Shown one piece after another: positions 1 to 6,897 of a stretch of DNA of 9,840 bases. The stretch's first letter is position 1; each line of letters starts with the position of its first letter. The stretch is from Candidatus Colimorpha enterica (GTDB lineage Bacteria; Bacillota; Clostridia; Oscillospirales; CAG-272). The position numbers were made by a program, and so were the translations under genes. The DNA lies in assembly GCA_000433515.1 (NCBI GenBank), contig FR891086.1:1-9840 (forward strand), written 5' to 3'. The notes beneath the pieces were generated by a model. It had not been told where the DNA came from, ran no database searches, and was given only the letters and a program-made list of their open reading frames with translations.

Positions 1-946
1 CCTCACGGATTTTTGCGCCGTTCTGGACGGCGACAGATATTATGCCGATTCCGAGCCGCTCCGCCCCCTTCTCAACGAGAGACAGCTTGCTCTCGTGAAG
101 GTCAAGGCTGAATATTCTCCCCTTGTTTCCCATGCTCATGGCAATTCCGAAGCTCTTTCCGCCGGGACAGCAGCAGGTATCTATGACCGTATCGCCGGGA
201 TGTGCGTCAACCGCGGCCGTGCAGAGCTGCGACGCCTCGTCCTGAACAAAGCAAAGCCCATCGGCAAGCGCAGTGACGTCGCCTATCGGCGTATATTCAT
301 CAAGTACCAGCCCGTTTTCCGACAAAACCGTTTCGGTGCAGCCGATTCCGTCATCGGAAAGACGCTTTTTCAGGCTTTCGCGGTCGGTTTTAAGGGTATT
401 CACGCGCAGAGTTATCCTCGGGTTGCGGTTCAGACCGGAGAGGATGCTTTCACACTTCTCATAGCCGTAATCGCGTTCCCACATGGTGCAGAGCCATTCC
501 GGGCAAGCATATTTCACCGACAGATATCCGGCATTTCCCTTCTCCGGGTATTCAATCGCATTCTTTCCCCTTGAAATACTGCGCAGGACGCCGTTTACAA
601 AGCCCGTCGTTCCCTTGTGCGTGTGATACTTTGCAAGCTCCACGCTTTCGTTGCAGGCGGCACTGTCCGGCACGCGGTCGAGAAAGAGTATCTGATATGC
701 TCCGAGCCGGAGGATATCAAGTACCTTCGGCTCGAGCTTTTCCGGCGGCTTTGACGAGAAGCGGGAGATGACGTAATCGAGGGTTATCCTCTTTTCGATC
801 GTACCGTAGACAAGTGCGGTGAAAAACGCCCTGTCACTCCCCGTGAAGCCGTATTTTTTTATTGCGGAATCCACCTCAAGGTTGGAATACTTCCCTCCCG
901 GAGTGCATTTTCCGAGCGACAGAAACGCCGCCTCTCTGACATTCAT
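1..946 (-). CDS. rsmB: 16S rRNA (cytosine-967-C5)-methyltransferase RsmB (3' end outside window)
   Basis: Cytoplasmic SAM-dependent enzyme that methylates C5 of C967 (E. coli numbering) in 16S rRNA. I translated 315 codons from the ATG at 946 to the left edge; the family is usually about 430-450 residues, so roughly the last quarter is missing. Residues 1-130 form the NusB-like RNA-binding domain, seen in the runs DRAFFTALVYGTIEKRITLDY and VLDILRLGAYQILFLDRVP. The Rossmann methyltransferase domain follows, with FVQDEASQL (about 233-241), the SAM motif IDTCCCPGGKS (255-265) and SLDLHESKL (280-288). The catalytic cysteine motifs lie beyond the edge. The start is fixed by a GAGGGGAA ribosome site (951-958) 4 nt upstream and lies 18 nt after the peptidase gene, so it belongs to the same operon. 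CCC before PGGK is unusual; most homologues have CAA. The identification is firm. Confidence 0.95.
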   Translation of the reverse strand, partial: MNVREAAFLSLGKCTPGGKYSNLEVDSAIKKYGFTGSDRAFFTALVYGTIEKRITLDYVISRFSSKPPEKLEPKVLDILRLGAYQILFLDRVPDSAACNESVELAKYHTHKGTTGFVNGVLRSISRGKNAIEYPEKGNAGYLSVKYACPEWLCTMWERDYGYEKCESILSGLNRNPRITLRVNTLKTDRESLKKRLSDDGIGCTETVLSENGLVLDEYTPIGDVTALADGLCFVQDEASQLCTAAVDAHPGDTVIDTCCCPGGKSFGIAMSMGNKGRIFSLDLHESKLSLVEKGAERLGIGIISVAVQNGAKIRE

Positions 947-964
947 ATATTTCCCCTCAGAATA

Positions 965-1663
965 TCACCTTCGGTTCCGGCTGTTTTTGCTGCCGGAGAC
1001 GATAACTATCAGCCGCAGAAGCGACATAAGCGACATGAACAATGCCGCAACATATGTCATTGCCGCCGCCGACAGCACCTTTTTTGCGCCGCGCAGCTCC
1101 TCGCCGTCGAGATAATTCCCCTCTTCAAGCACGGCAAGTGCCCGTCTTGAGGCATTGAACTCTGTCGGGAGCGTTACAAGCTGAAATACCACAACCGCGC
1201 CGAAAAGGATTATACCGGCGTAGGCAAGCGGATATATGCTCAGAATAAGCCCGAGAATGACGAGCGGAGTCGAGAGTTTAGCCCCGAACTGCGTCACCGG
1301 GACTATCGCGTTGCGGAATTTCAGCGGAGCGTATCCCTCAGCATACTGCACGGCATGACCCGATTCGTGTGCGGCAACGCCGATTGCCGCGACCGAGGTG
1401 CTTCCGTAAACGCTGTCGGAGAGCGATATTGAATTTGTTCTCGGGTCGAAGTGGTCGGTAAGATCGCCGGATATACGTCCGACAGGAACATTACGGAGAC
1501 CGTTTCTGTCAAGGATCATCCTTGCCGCCTGTTCCGCGGTGAGCCCGCGGCGGCTGAGTATACGGCTGTATTTTGTGTAGGTCGATTTGACCTTTACCTG
1601 AGCGATAAGGGAAAGGATGACCATCGGGAGAACGAATACGACATATGTCCAGTCAAAGTACAT
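965..1663 (-). CDS. Membrane-bound zinc metallopeptidase, YugP-type
   Basis: A 232-residue membrane protein of the Zn_peptidase_2 (YugP-like) family, whose physiological substrate is not established. The zinc-protease signature HESGH is at residues 99-103, where His99 and His103 are the expected ligands and Glu100 the catalytic base. The downstream LPTEFNASRRA (165-175) carries Glu168, the probable third ligand. A hydrophobic N-terminal helix (about 5-22) anchors the protein. A hydrophobic stretch around 132-163 lies between the HESGH and EFNAS motifs, and a further helix is at about 203-223; the C-terminus is basic. Start ATG at 1663 is preceded by AAGGCGG about 10 nt upstream; an ATG a few bases earlier runs straight into a stop. 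It sits 27 nt after fmt and 18 nt before rsmB, a placement I recall from other Clostridia. A housekeeping role in membrane-protein turnover is only an inference. Confidence 0.9.
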   Translation of the reverse strand: MYFDWTYVVFVLPMVILSLIAQVKVKSTYTKYSRILSRRGLTAEQAARMILDRNGLRNVPVGRISGDLTDHFDPRTNSISLSDSVYGSTSVAAIGVAAHESGHAVQYAEGYAPLKFRNAIVPVTQFGAKLSTPLVILGLILSIYPLAYAGIILFGAVVVFQLVTLPTEFNASRRALAVLEEGNYLDGEELRGAKKVLSAAAMTYVAALFMSLMSLLRLIVIVSGSKNSRNRR

Positions 1664-1690
1664 TACATTTATTCCGCCTTTTCGTGATTT

Positions 1691-2665
1691 TTATTCACCG
1701 GAAACGGTATCGAACCGGTCGCCGGCTTTTATTTTCGCGCCGCGCAGATAGTCCGCCGCCGGCATTCTTCTTTTTCCTGCCGGAAGCACCTCGGTGATGT
1801 CAACGCATTTTCCGTCGCCGCAGACAACGGTGAGCTTCCCGTCAGCCGATACGACGGGTCCCTTCCCGTCAGCCGATACGACGGTTCCGGGAAGCTCTCC
1901 GGAAACAGTATCCGACAGCCGCGACGTCACCGGCTTGAGCATCCTCCCGCAAAGCGACGCAGATGCAAGCGGAGCGGGGGAAAGCCCTCTTATCAGGTCG
2001 TGAACCTTTTTTGCCGGCATTGAGAAATCAAGGACGCAGTCTGCTTTTTCGATCTTCTTTGCATAGGTGGCAAGGTCGCCGTTCTGCTTTTCCGGTTTTG
2101 CACTGCCGTCGAAAATGTGCGGCAGAGTCCTGAGCAGAAGCTCCGCCCCGCATACCGCCAATCTCCCGAAAACCGTTCCGAAATCGTCGTTTTCGCCGAT
2201 CGGAACCTCTGCTTTCTCAAGCATATCCCCGGTGTCAAGCCCCTCAGCCATATACATTATCGTAATTCCCGTGACGGTCCTTCCGTCGATTATCGCCCGC
2301 TGTACCGGCGCCGCGCCGCGGTATTCCGGAAGGAGGGAGCCGTGGACGTTTATACAGCCGTACTCCGGATAGTCGATGACGTTTTTCGGCAGCAGCTTTC
2401 CGTAGGCGGCGACGACTATCATATCCGGGTCGATCTCCGCAAGAAGCGATGCGAAAGCCTCGTCCCGCAGTGTTGCCGGCTGATAAACAGTCAGTCCGTG
2501 CTCAAGAGCGTAGACCTTCACCTCCGACGGCGTCACGGCATATCCGCGTCCCTTCGGCTTATCGGGCTGGGTCACAACCGTGACGGAGTATTCTCCGCTC
2601 TCATAAAGCGCGGCAAGCGACGCCGCGGCAAAACCGGGCGTGCCCATAAACAGTATCTTCTTCAT
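1691..2665 (-). CDS. fmt: Methionyl-tRNA formyltransferase
   Basis: Transfers a formyl group from 10-formyl-tetrahydrofolate to the amino group of methionyl-initiator tRNA, making fMet-tRNA for translation initiation in the cytoplasm. The N-terminal catalytic domain begins MKKILFMGTPGFAAASL and contains the folate-enzyme triad Asn106, His108 (INVHGSLLP) and Asp144 (GLDTGDM), at the same numbers as in E. coli. LPEYRGAAPVQRAI (112-125) is also typical. The C-terminal OB-fold domain (about 206-315) includes DLIRGLSPAP. Length is 324 residues against about 310-315 usually; the excess matches a 27-bp in-frame tandem duplication at residues 262-279. The start ATG overlaps the def stop as ATGA, with GGAGGAG (2671-2677) 5 nt upstream, so translation is coupled to def. 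Def later removes the formyl group that Fmt adds, which explains the pairing. Confidence 0.97.
   Translation of the reverse strand: MKKILFMGTPGFAAASLAALYESGEYSVTVVTQPDKPKGRGYAVTPSEVKVYALEHGLTVYQPATLRDEAFASLLAEIDPDMIVVAAYGKLLPKNVIDYPEYGCINVHGSLLPEYRGAAPVQRAIIDGRTVTGITIMYMAEGLDTGDMLEKAEVPIGENDDFGTVFGRLAVCGAELLLRTLPHIFDGSAKPEKQNGDLATYAKKIEKADCVLDFSMPAKKVHDLIRGLSPAPLASASLCGRMLKPVTSRLSDTVSGELPGTVVSADGKGPVVSADGKLTVVCGDGKCVDITEVLPAGKRRMPAADYLRGAKIKAGDRFDTVSGE
1829..1884. repeat. 27-bp in-frame tandem duplication inside fmt
   Basis: A 23-bp identical block occurs at 1835-1857 and again at 1862-1884, an offset of exactly 27 bp or nine codons. It encodes the successive units VVSADGKGP and VVSADGKLT (residues 262-279). 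A third, diverged unit, VVCGDGKCV (280-288), follows and is probably the original strand-turn-strand of the OB-fold domain. The copies are nearly identical at DNA level, which suggests a recent slippage-type duplication. The reading frame is kept and no catalytic residue is affected. Confidence 0.9.
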
Positions 2666-3132
2666 TCAAGCTCCTCCGGGTCAAGCATTCTCACGGCGTT
2701 ATCGGTGAAAAGTATTCCGTCAAGGTGGTCAAGCTCGTGGCAGAACGCCCGCGCGGTAAGCCCGGAACCGGTCGCCTCGTACCATTCGCCCTTCCGGTTC
2801 TGCGCACGGACAGTGACGGTCATCGGCCGGTCGGTGATCCCCCACTCTCCGGGGATGGAAAGACAGCCCTCCGGCTCCTCCTGATGCTCCCCGGAACGGT
2901 AGATTATCTCGGGGTTGATCATCTCATACAGCTTTCCCGGCTCGGTCTCGACAAGCACCACACGGCGCAGTACTCCTACCTGCACGGCGGCAAGCCCGGC
3001 ACCCTCCGCTTTATGAAGGGTGTCGGTCATATCGTCAAGCAGGCGCAGTATTCTCGGAGTTATCTCCTCGACCGGGCGGCTGTGCTTCCGGAGGATCGGG
3101 TCATTTTTTGTGATTATCCTGAGTATAGCCAT
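2662..3132 (-). CDS. def: Peptide deformylase
   Basis: Metalloenzyme that removes the N-formyl group from nascent polypeptides at the ribosome, before methionine aminopeptidase acts. All three family motifs are intact in its 156 residues: GAGLAAVQ (44-51, motif I), EGCLS with metal ligand Cys90 (88-92, motif II) and HELDH with ligands His132 and His136 and catalytic Glu133 (132-136, motif III). Length is normal for the compact bacterial form. The start MAILRIITKNDPILR is typical, and AAAGGA lies about 10 nt upstream. The gene begins 27 nt after priA and its TGA overlaps the fmt ATG by 4 bp, giving the widespread def-fmt pair. Confidence 0.97.
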   Translation of the reverse strand: MAILRIITKNDPILRKHSRPVEEITPRILRLLDDMTDTLHKAEGAGLAAVQVGVLRRVVLVETEPGKLYEMINPEIIYRSGEHQEEPEGCLSIPGEWGITDRPMTVTVRAQNRKGEWYEATGSGLTARAFCHELDHLDGILFTDNAVRMLDPEELE

Positions 3133-3159
3133 AAATCAGTTTTCCTTTCAGTTATCGCG

Positions 3160-5622
3160 TCAAAGGCTGTTCGGATTTATATCGACCGACAGTCCGATCT
3201 TTCGTCCGAGCATCCTTGAAAGCTCCGAGTACACCCCGGATATCATTCCCCGCGTTTTTCCGTCCATGCGGCATTTTATCACCGCACGCATACGGTATAT
3301 CCCGCCCACCTTATAGACAGGTGCCTCCATCGGTCCGAACATGACTGTCGGAATGTCTGCATTCGCGGCGGCCGTCTTTGACCAGAGGGATGAAAATTCC
3401 CGGCAGGCACTCATAAGCTCATTTTCCGACTCCGACGACAGCGTGAACATCACGATATCGCAGTACGGCGGAAAGACGAGGGATTTCCGCAGGGCTGTCT
3501 CCCCCGCGTACATTTTTTCATAATTCTGCTCCGCCGCCATTCTCAGCACCGGGTGGTCGGGATTGTATGTCTGGACAAGCGCGCATCCCGGCTTGTCTCC
3601 GCGCCCGGCTCTTCCTATGACCTGAGTTATTATGTCAAAGGTCCGCTCGTTCGCCTTGTAATCGCTTAAATACAGCGACGAATCGGCATTCAGCACCCCG
3701 ACAAGCGTGACATCCGGAAAATCGTGTCCCTTCGTCACCATCTGCGTGCCGATAAGTATATCCGCGCCGCCCTCCCGGAAGCTGCCGAGGAGCTCTTCAT
3801 AGGCGAATTTCGTCCGGGTGGTGTCGGCGTCCATTCTTATGACCCGCGCCTCCGGGAACAGCTTTTTCAGCTCCTCCTCGACAAGCTGGGTCCCGCAGCC
3901 GACGTATTTCATCGTCTCGTTTCCGCACTGCGGGCATCTGTCCGGAACCGGCTCCTTTGCGCCGCAGTAGTGACAGAAAAGATAGCCTCTTCCGGCATAC
4001 GGGACAGTGTGATACGTCATTGACACGCTGCACTGCCTGCACATGATCACGTTTCCGCAGAGCGGGCAGGACAGGAAACGGTTATAACCGCGCTGGTTTA
4101 TGAAAAGTATCGCCTGTTCGTGCTTTTCAAGGGTGTCTTTCAGCCGCGCACGGAGTTCACTGCCGATCGGCGAGATCATCCCGCTCCGCGTGTCCTTCCT
4201 CATATCGGTTATCACGGTATCGGGAAGCACCGCATTGCCGTAGCGTCCGCTGAGTGTGACAAGCCTGTATTTTCCGCTTTTCGCCTTGCTGTAGCTTTCG
4301 ACCGACGGGGTTGCAGAGGCAAGGAGCATCACGGCATTCTGCTTTGCACAGCGGTATCTTGCGATATCGCGCGCGTGATATTTCGGATCCATATCCGACT
4401 TATAGGTATGCTCCTGCTCCTCATCGAGCACGATAAGACCGAGGTTTTTGAACGGTGCGAACACCGCGGAGCGCGTGCCTATGCAGACATCCGCCTCTCC
4501 GTCCGATATTTTCCGCCATGCGTCCCATCTTTCGCCCTTCGAGAGCCCGGAATGTATGACTGCCGTCCGGTCGCCGTAGCAGGCGCGGAAGAACCCGACC
4601 GTCTGCGGCGTCAGCGCGATCTCCGGTACAAGCATTATGACCGATTTTCCGGAAGCTATGACCTCGTCCATGACCGCCCTGATCACGCTGGTTTTTCCGC
4701 TTCCGGTAACGCCGTGAAGCAGTGCCGCCGAGGCCTTCCCGCTCCCGACAAGAGCCATTATTTCGTCTTTTGCCCTCTCCTGCTCCTCCGAAAGGACGGT
4801 GTTGATCGGATTCACCGGGACCTTTGCCTTATACGGGTCACGGAAGGCATTTTCCTTTGTTATGCTGACGATGTTTTTTGATACAAGCGATTTCAGAGCC
4901 GTCATCGGAACACCGTATCTGTCGCGCAGTTCGGTGACGGTAAGGCTTCCGCAGAGTCCGAGCGCCGAAAGCGCCGCCTTCTGCTTCTCTCCTCTGACAA
5001 GCGCGGAAAGGCTGTCCCCGTCAAGTCCGCGGTACTCCGGGCAGATCCCGGCAGTCTCGATCATGACCGAACGGCTTTCGGAAAACTCCGATTCTCTGCG
5101 CAGAAGTCCCATGACCGTCATCTTTGACAGAAGCGGAAGGACCGACGGTCCCTGCTCCTTCACCGCCGTCTGCCCGGAAACGCTGCCCTTTGCAGTAACA
5201 TACCGGTACAGCGCCTCCTGCCTCGGTGTCATGGTACATCCCTCCGGCACCGGGAGAGCCGAATAGGTGTCCTTCACCTTTGTCAGCGCCGCCGCAGGGA
5301 TCATTGCCTTGACCGCATCTCCGACGGTGCAGAGAAAATGCTCCTTCATATACAAACATAAGCCGAGCATCTCACCGTCAAGGACAATGTTGCCGCAAAC
5401 GGGTGAAATGACCGGCTTCAGCTTCTCGCAGTCGGAAGCACCGGCAAACCCGCCGACCATGGCGAGCTGCCTTCTGTTACCGCCGCCGAAAGGTACCGCC
5501 GCAAATCCGCCGACCGCAAGCGTCCCCCTCAGCTCCTCGGGTATATAATAATCGTACAGTTTATCGATATGATACGGCACGTCGAGCAGGTACACGCGCG
5601 CGACCGGATAATCGCCCTGCAT
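3160..5622 (-). CDS. priA: Primosomal replication restart helicase PriA
   Basis: A 3'-to-5' DNA helicase that recognises stalled or broken forks and reloads the replicative helicase. The 820 residues cover the full family length. The N-terminal 3'-end-binding domain starts VARVYLLDVPYHIDKLYDY (residues 8-26). Walker A is GVTGSGKT (304-311), followed by LVPEIALTPQ (331-340), GTRSAVFAP (382-390), motif II DEEQ (400-403), LLASATPS (433-440), FINQRGYNR (507-515), GTQMVTKGHDF (625-635) and QVIGRAGRG (667-675). Eight zinc cysteines form four pairs: C519/C522, C528/C531, C550/C553 and C563/C566. Motif II reads DEEQ where E. coli and Bacillus PriA have DEEH. The ATG is 4 nt after the rpoZ stop. The only Shine-Dalgarno-like sequence, GAGGT, is just 1-2 nt from the start, so expression may depend on coupling to rpoZ. 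A GTG at codon 10 is a less likely alternative start. Confidence 0.97.
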   Translation of the reverse strand: MQGDYPVARVYLLDVPYHIDKLYDYYIPEELRGTLAVGGFAAVPFGGGNRRQLAMVGGFAGASDCEKLKPVISPVCGNIVLDGEMLGLCLYMKEHFLCTVGDAVKAMIPAAALTKVKDTYSALPVPEGCTMTPRQEALYRYVTAKGSVSGQTAVKEQGPSVLPLLSKMTVMGLLRRESEFSESRSVMIETAGICPEYRGLDGDSLSALVRGEKQKAALSALGLCGSLTVTELRDRYGVPMTALKSLVSKNIVSITKENAFRDPYKAKVPVNPINTVLSEEQERAKDEIMALVGSGKASAALLHGVTGSGKTSVIRAVMDEVIASGKSVIMLVPEIALTPQTVGFFRACYGDRTAVIHSGLSKGERWDAWRKISDGEADVCIGTRSAVFAPFKNLGLIVLDEEQEHTYKSDMDPKYHARDIARYRCAKQNAVMLLASATPSVESYSKAKSGKYRLVTLSGRYGNAVLPDTVITDMRKDTRSGMISPIGSELRARLKDTLEKHEQAILFINQRGYNRFLSCPLCGNVIMCRQCSVSMTYHTVPYAGRGYLFCHYCGAKEPVPDRCPQCGNETMKYVGCGTQLVEEELKKLFPEARVIRMDADTTRTKFAYEELLGSFREGGADILIGTQMVTKGHDFPDVTLVGVLNADSSLYLSDYKANERTFDIITQVIGRAGRGDKPGCALVQTYNPDHPVLRMAAEQNYEKMYAGETALRKSLVFPPYCDIVMFTLSSESENELMSACREFSSLWSKTAAANADIPTVMFGPMEAPVYKVGGIYRMRAVIKCRMDGKTRGMISGVYSELSRMLGRKIGLSVDINPNSL

Positions 5623-5626
5623 GACC

Positions 5627-5911
5627 TCAGTAATTGCAGTTCGGGTCTATCGACGAATCGACAATGCGGTATTCGCCCTGATAGAGACGGTTTATCGCTA
5701 TCCTTACCGCCTTCTCGTCGCGGAAGTCCTTCCTGATGAGAGAGGCAAGGCTCTTGTCCGTTTCCTTGTTGGCAAGCATACGCTCTGCCGCCTCGCGCTG
5801 TGCAACATACTCGTCCGTCACCATTCTTGCGCACTTTGCAACGGCGATGACAAGGGTATAGCGGTTGTATTTGTTGTTCTGGGTAAGTTCGTCAACTGAC
5901 GGGTATATCAT
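5627..5911 (-). CDS. rpoZ: DNA-directed RNA polymerase omega subunit
   Basis: Small subunit that wraps the C-terminal part of beta-prime and helps RNA polymerase assembly. The 94-residue product starts MIYPSVDELTQ and has the conserved core NNKYNRYTLVIAVAKCARMV (12-31), matching the omega pattern in which a conserved arginine-rich, aliphatic helix packs on beta-prime. It is followed by a charged middle and the segment KDFRDEKAVRIAINRLYQGEY, typical of Clostridial omegas. Position directly after gmk (20-nt gap) and before priA is the classic Firmicutes order. AAAGGT and AGGT lie upstream of the ATG within the gap. In B. subtilis coaBC comes between rpoZ and priA; here nothing does. Confidence 0.93.
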   Translation of the reverse strand: MIYPSVDELTQNNKYNRYTLVIAVAKCARMVTDEYVAQREAAERMLANKETDKSLASLIRKDFRDEKAVRIAINRLYQGEYRIVDSSIDPNCNY

Positions 5912-5931
5912 GATTGGTACCTGACCTTTCG

Positions 5932-6600
5932 TTATTTGCTTTCTTCTCTGCCGAGGAAGAACATTTCCTCAACTGCTCCCGGTGCGCGAGAAACCCTGTG
6001 CTTTTCGCTTTCGACTATCGAGGCAATTGCCTCTGCGGTGCAGTCTGCCATTCCGCTGTGATTGACGACTGCGTAATCGTAATTTTTAACCAGCGTGAAC
6101 TCGTAAAGAGCCTTCTTCATACGGCGTTCAATGTCGTCCGCGGCATTTGTTCCCCTGCCGACAAGACGGCTCCTCAGGGTTTCGTAATCCGGAGGGAGTA
6201 TGAACACCGTAACGCTGTCGGGATACAGGCGCTTGATATTCATCGCACCCTCGACCTCTATCTCAAGAATGAGGTTCTTTCCCTCGTCCAGCTTTTCAAG
6301 CTCGCTTTTCAGAGTCCCGTAATAATTGCCGCAGTACTGCGTGTATTCAACGACATTTCCCTCGGAGATCGCGCGCTCGAACTCTTCTTTTGTAATGAAG
6401 TGATATTCTCTGCCGTCGACCTCGCCGGGGCGTGGGGCTCTTGTGGTTGCCGAGACGGAGAAGCAGTATCCCGGATGATTCTTCATCAGGCTTGCGTTGA
6501 CGGTTCCCTTTCCGGTTCCCGCAGCACCCGATACGACAAGCAGTATTCCTTTATTGCTGCGGAGCGTTGTTGCGGGCTTGTTTTTAACGTCATTTTCCAT
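5932..6600 (-). CDS. gmk: Guanylate kinase
   Basis: Phosphorylates GMP to GDP with ATP, an essential cytoplasmic step in GTP and dGTP supply. The P-loop is GAAGTGKGT (residues 25-33). The GMP-binding section follows: SVSATTRAPRPGEVDGREYHF (48-68), EYTQYCGNYYGT (85-96) and LEIEVEGAMNIK, and the lid arginines are in RLVGRGTNAADDIERRM. The P-loop has Ala-Ala where most family members have Pro-Ser (GPSG.GKGT); the glycines, lysine and threonine that contact phosphate are kept. The 222 residues include about 17 extra at the N-terminus and a short C-terminal extension. The ATG at 6600 has a GAGGA site about 12 nt upstream and lies 5 nt after the remA stop. Confidence 0.96.
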   Translation of the reverse strand: MENDVKNKPATTLRSNKGILLVVSGAAGTGKGTVNASLMKNHPGYCFSVSATTRAPRPGEVDGREYHFITKEEFERAISEGNVVEYTQYCGNYYGTLKSELEKLDEGKNLILEIEVEGAMNIKRLYPDSVTVFILPPDYETLRSRLVGRGTNAADDIERRMKKALYEFTLVKNYDYAVVNHSGMADCTAEAIASIVESEKHRVSRAPGAVEEMFFLGREESK

Positions 6601-6605
6601 ATGCG

Positions 6606-6875
6606 TCAGTCTTCCTCGTCGGCATCCGCGGCATCCGCGCCGTCTCCGTTGAGACGGTTTGAGATCGTCTCCGCCTGAACCGCGGAGAGTATCACATGGT
6701 CGCTGTCGGTGATGATGACCGACCTCGTTCTTCTTCCGCAGGTGACATCAATCACCCGCCCTGCCTCTCTTGCATCCTGAATAAGGCGCTTGACCGGAGC
6801 GGAATCCGGGCTGATAAGGGAAACGACTCTTGCCGCGGAGACCATATTACCGAAGCCTATGCTGATAAATCTCAT
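6606..6875 (-). CDS. remA: RemA-like DNA-binding regulator (DUF370 family)
   Basis: Homologue of B. subtilis RemA, an oligomeric ring-forming DNA-binding protein that activates extracellular-matrix and osmoprotection genes there; its targets here are unknown. The 89-residue product has the full family signature: FISIGFGNMVSAARVVSLI (3-21), SPDSAPVKRLIQDAREAGR (22-40), DVTCGRRTRSVI (43-54) and DSDHVILSAVQAETI (57-71). By my alignment from memory, Arg16, Arg48 and Arg49 correspond to the arginines needed for DNA binding in RemA. The C-terminus is an acidic tail, partly encoded by a 9-bp direct repeat (6621-6638). The ATG is preceded by GGAGAG about 6 nt upstream and lies 22 nt after yicC. The gene order yicC-remA-gmk-rpoZ supports the assignment independently. 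Confidence 0.93.
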   Translation of the reverse strand: MRFISIGFGNMVSAARVVSLISPDSAPVKRLIQDAREAGRVIDVTCGRRTRSVIITDSDHVILSAVQAETISNRLNGDGADAADADEED

Positions 6876-6897
6876 AAAAATCTCTCCAATTTATCCG

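Noticed and set aside
95..574. Plus-strand open frame of 159 codons at the left edge
   Set aside because: It mirrors rsmB, whose uninterrupted minus-strand translation shows RsmB domains.
2117..2884. Plus-strand open frame of 255 codons opposite fmt and def
   Set aside because: It lies antisense to two unmistakable genes, spans their junction, is rich in Arg, Ser and Pro as expected of a shadow frame, and resembles no known family.
4120..4881. Plus-strand open frame of 253 codons opposite priA
   Set aside because: Antisense to the helicase core, where all PriA motifs are intact; composition is typical of a shadow frame in G+C-rich coding DNA.
6621..6638. 9-bp direct repeat in the remA 3' end
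   Set aside because: Simple codon repetition (Ala-Asp-Ala) in a low-complexity acidic tail; too short to be meaningful.
5914..6678. Plus-strand open frame of 254 codons opposite gmk and the end of remA
   Set aside because: Antisense to conserved genes, with no ribosome site or recognisable domain.
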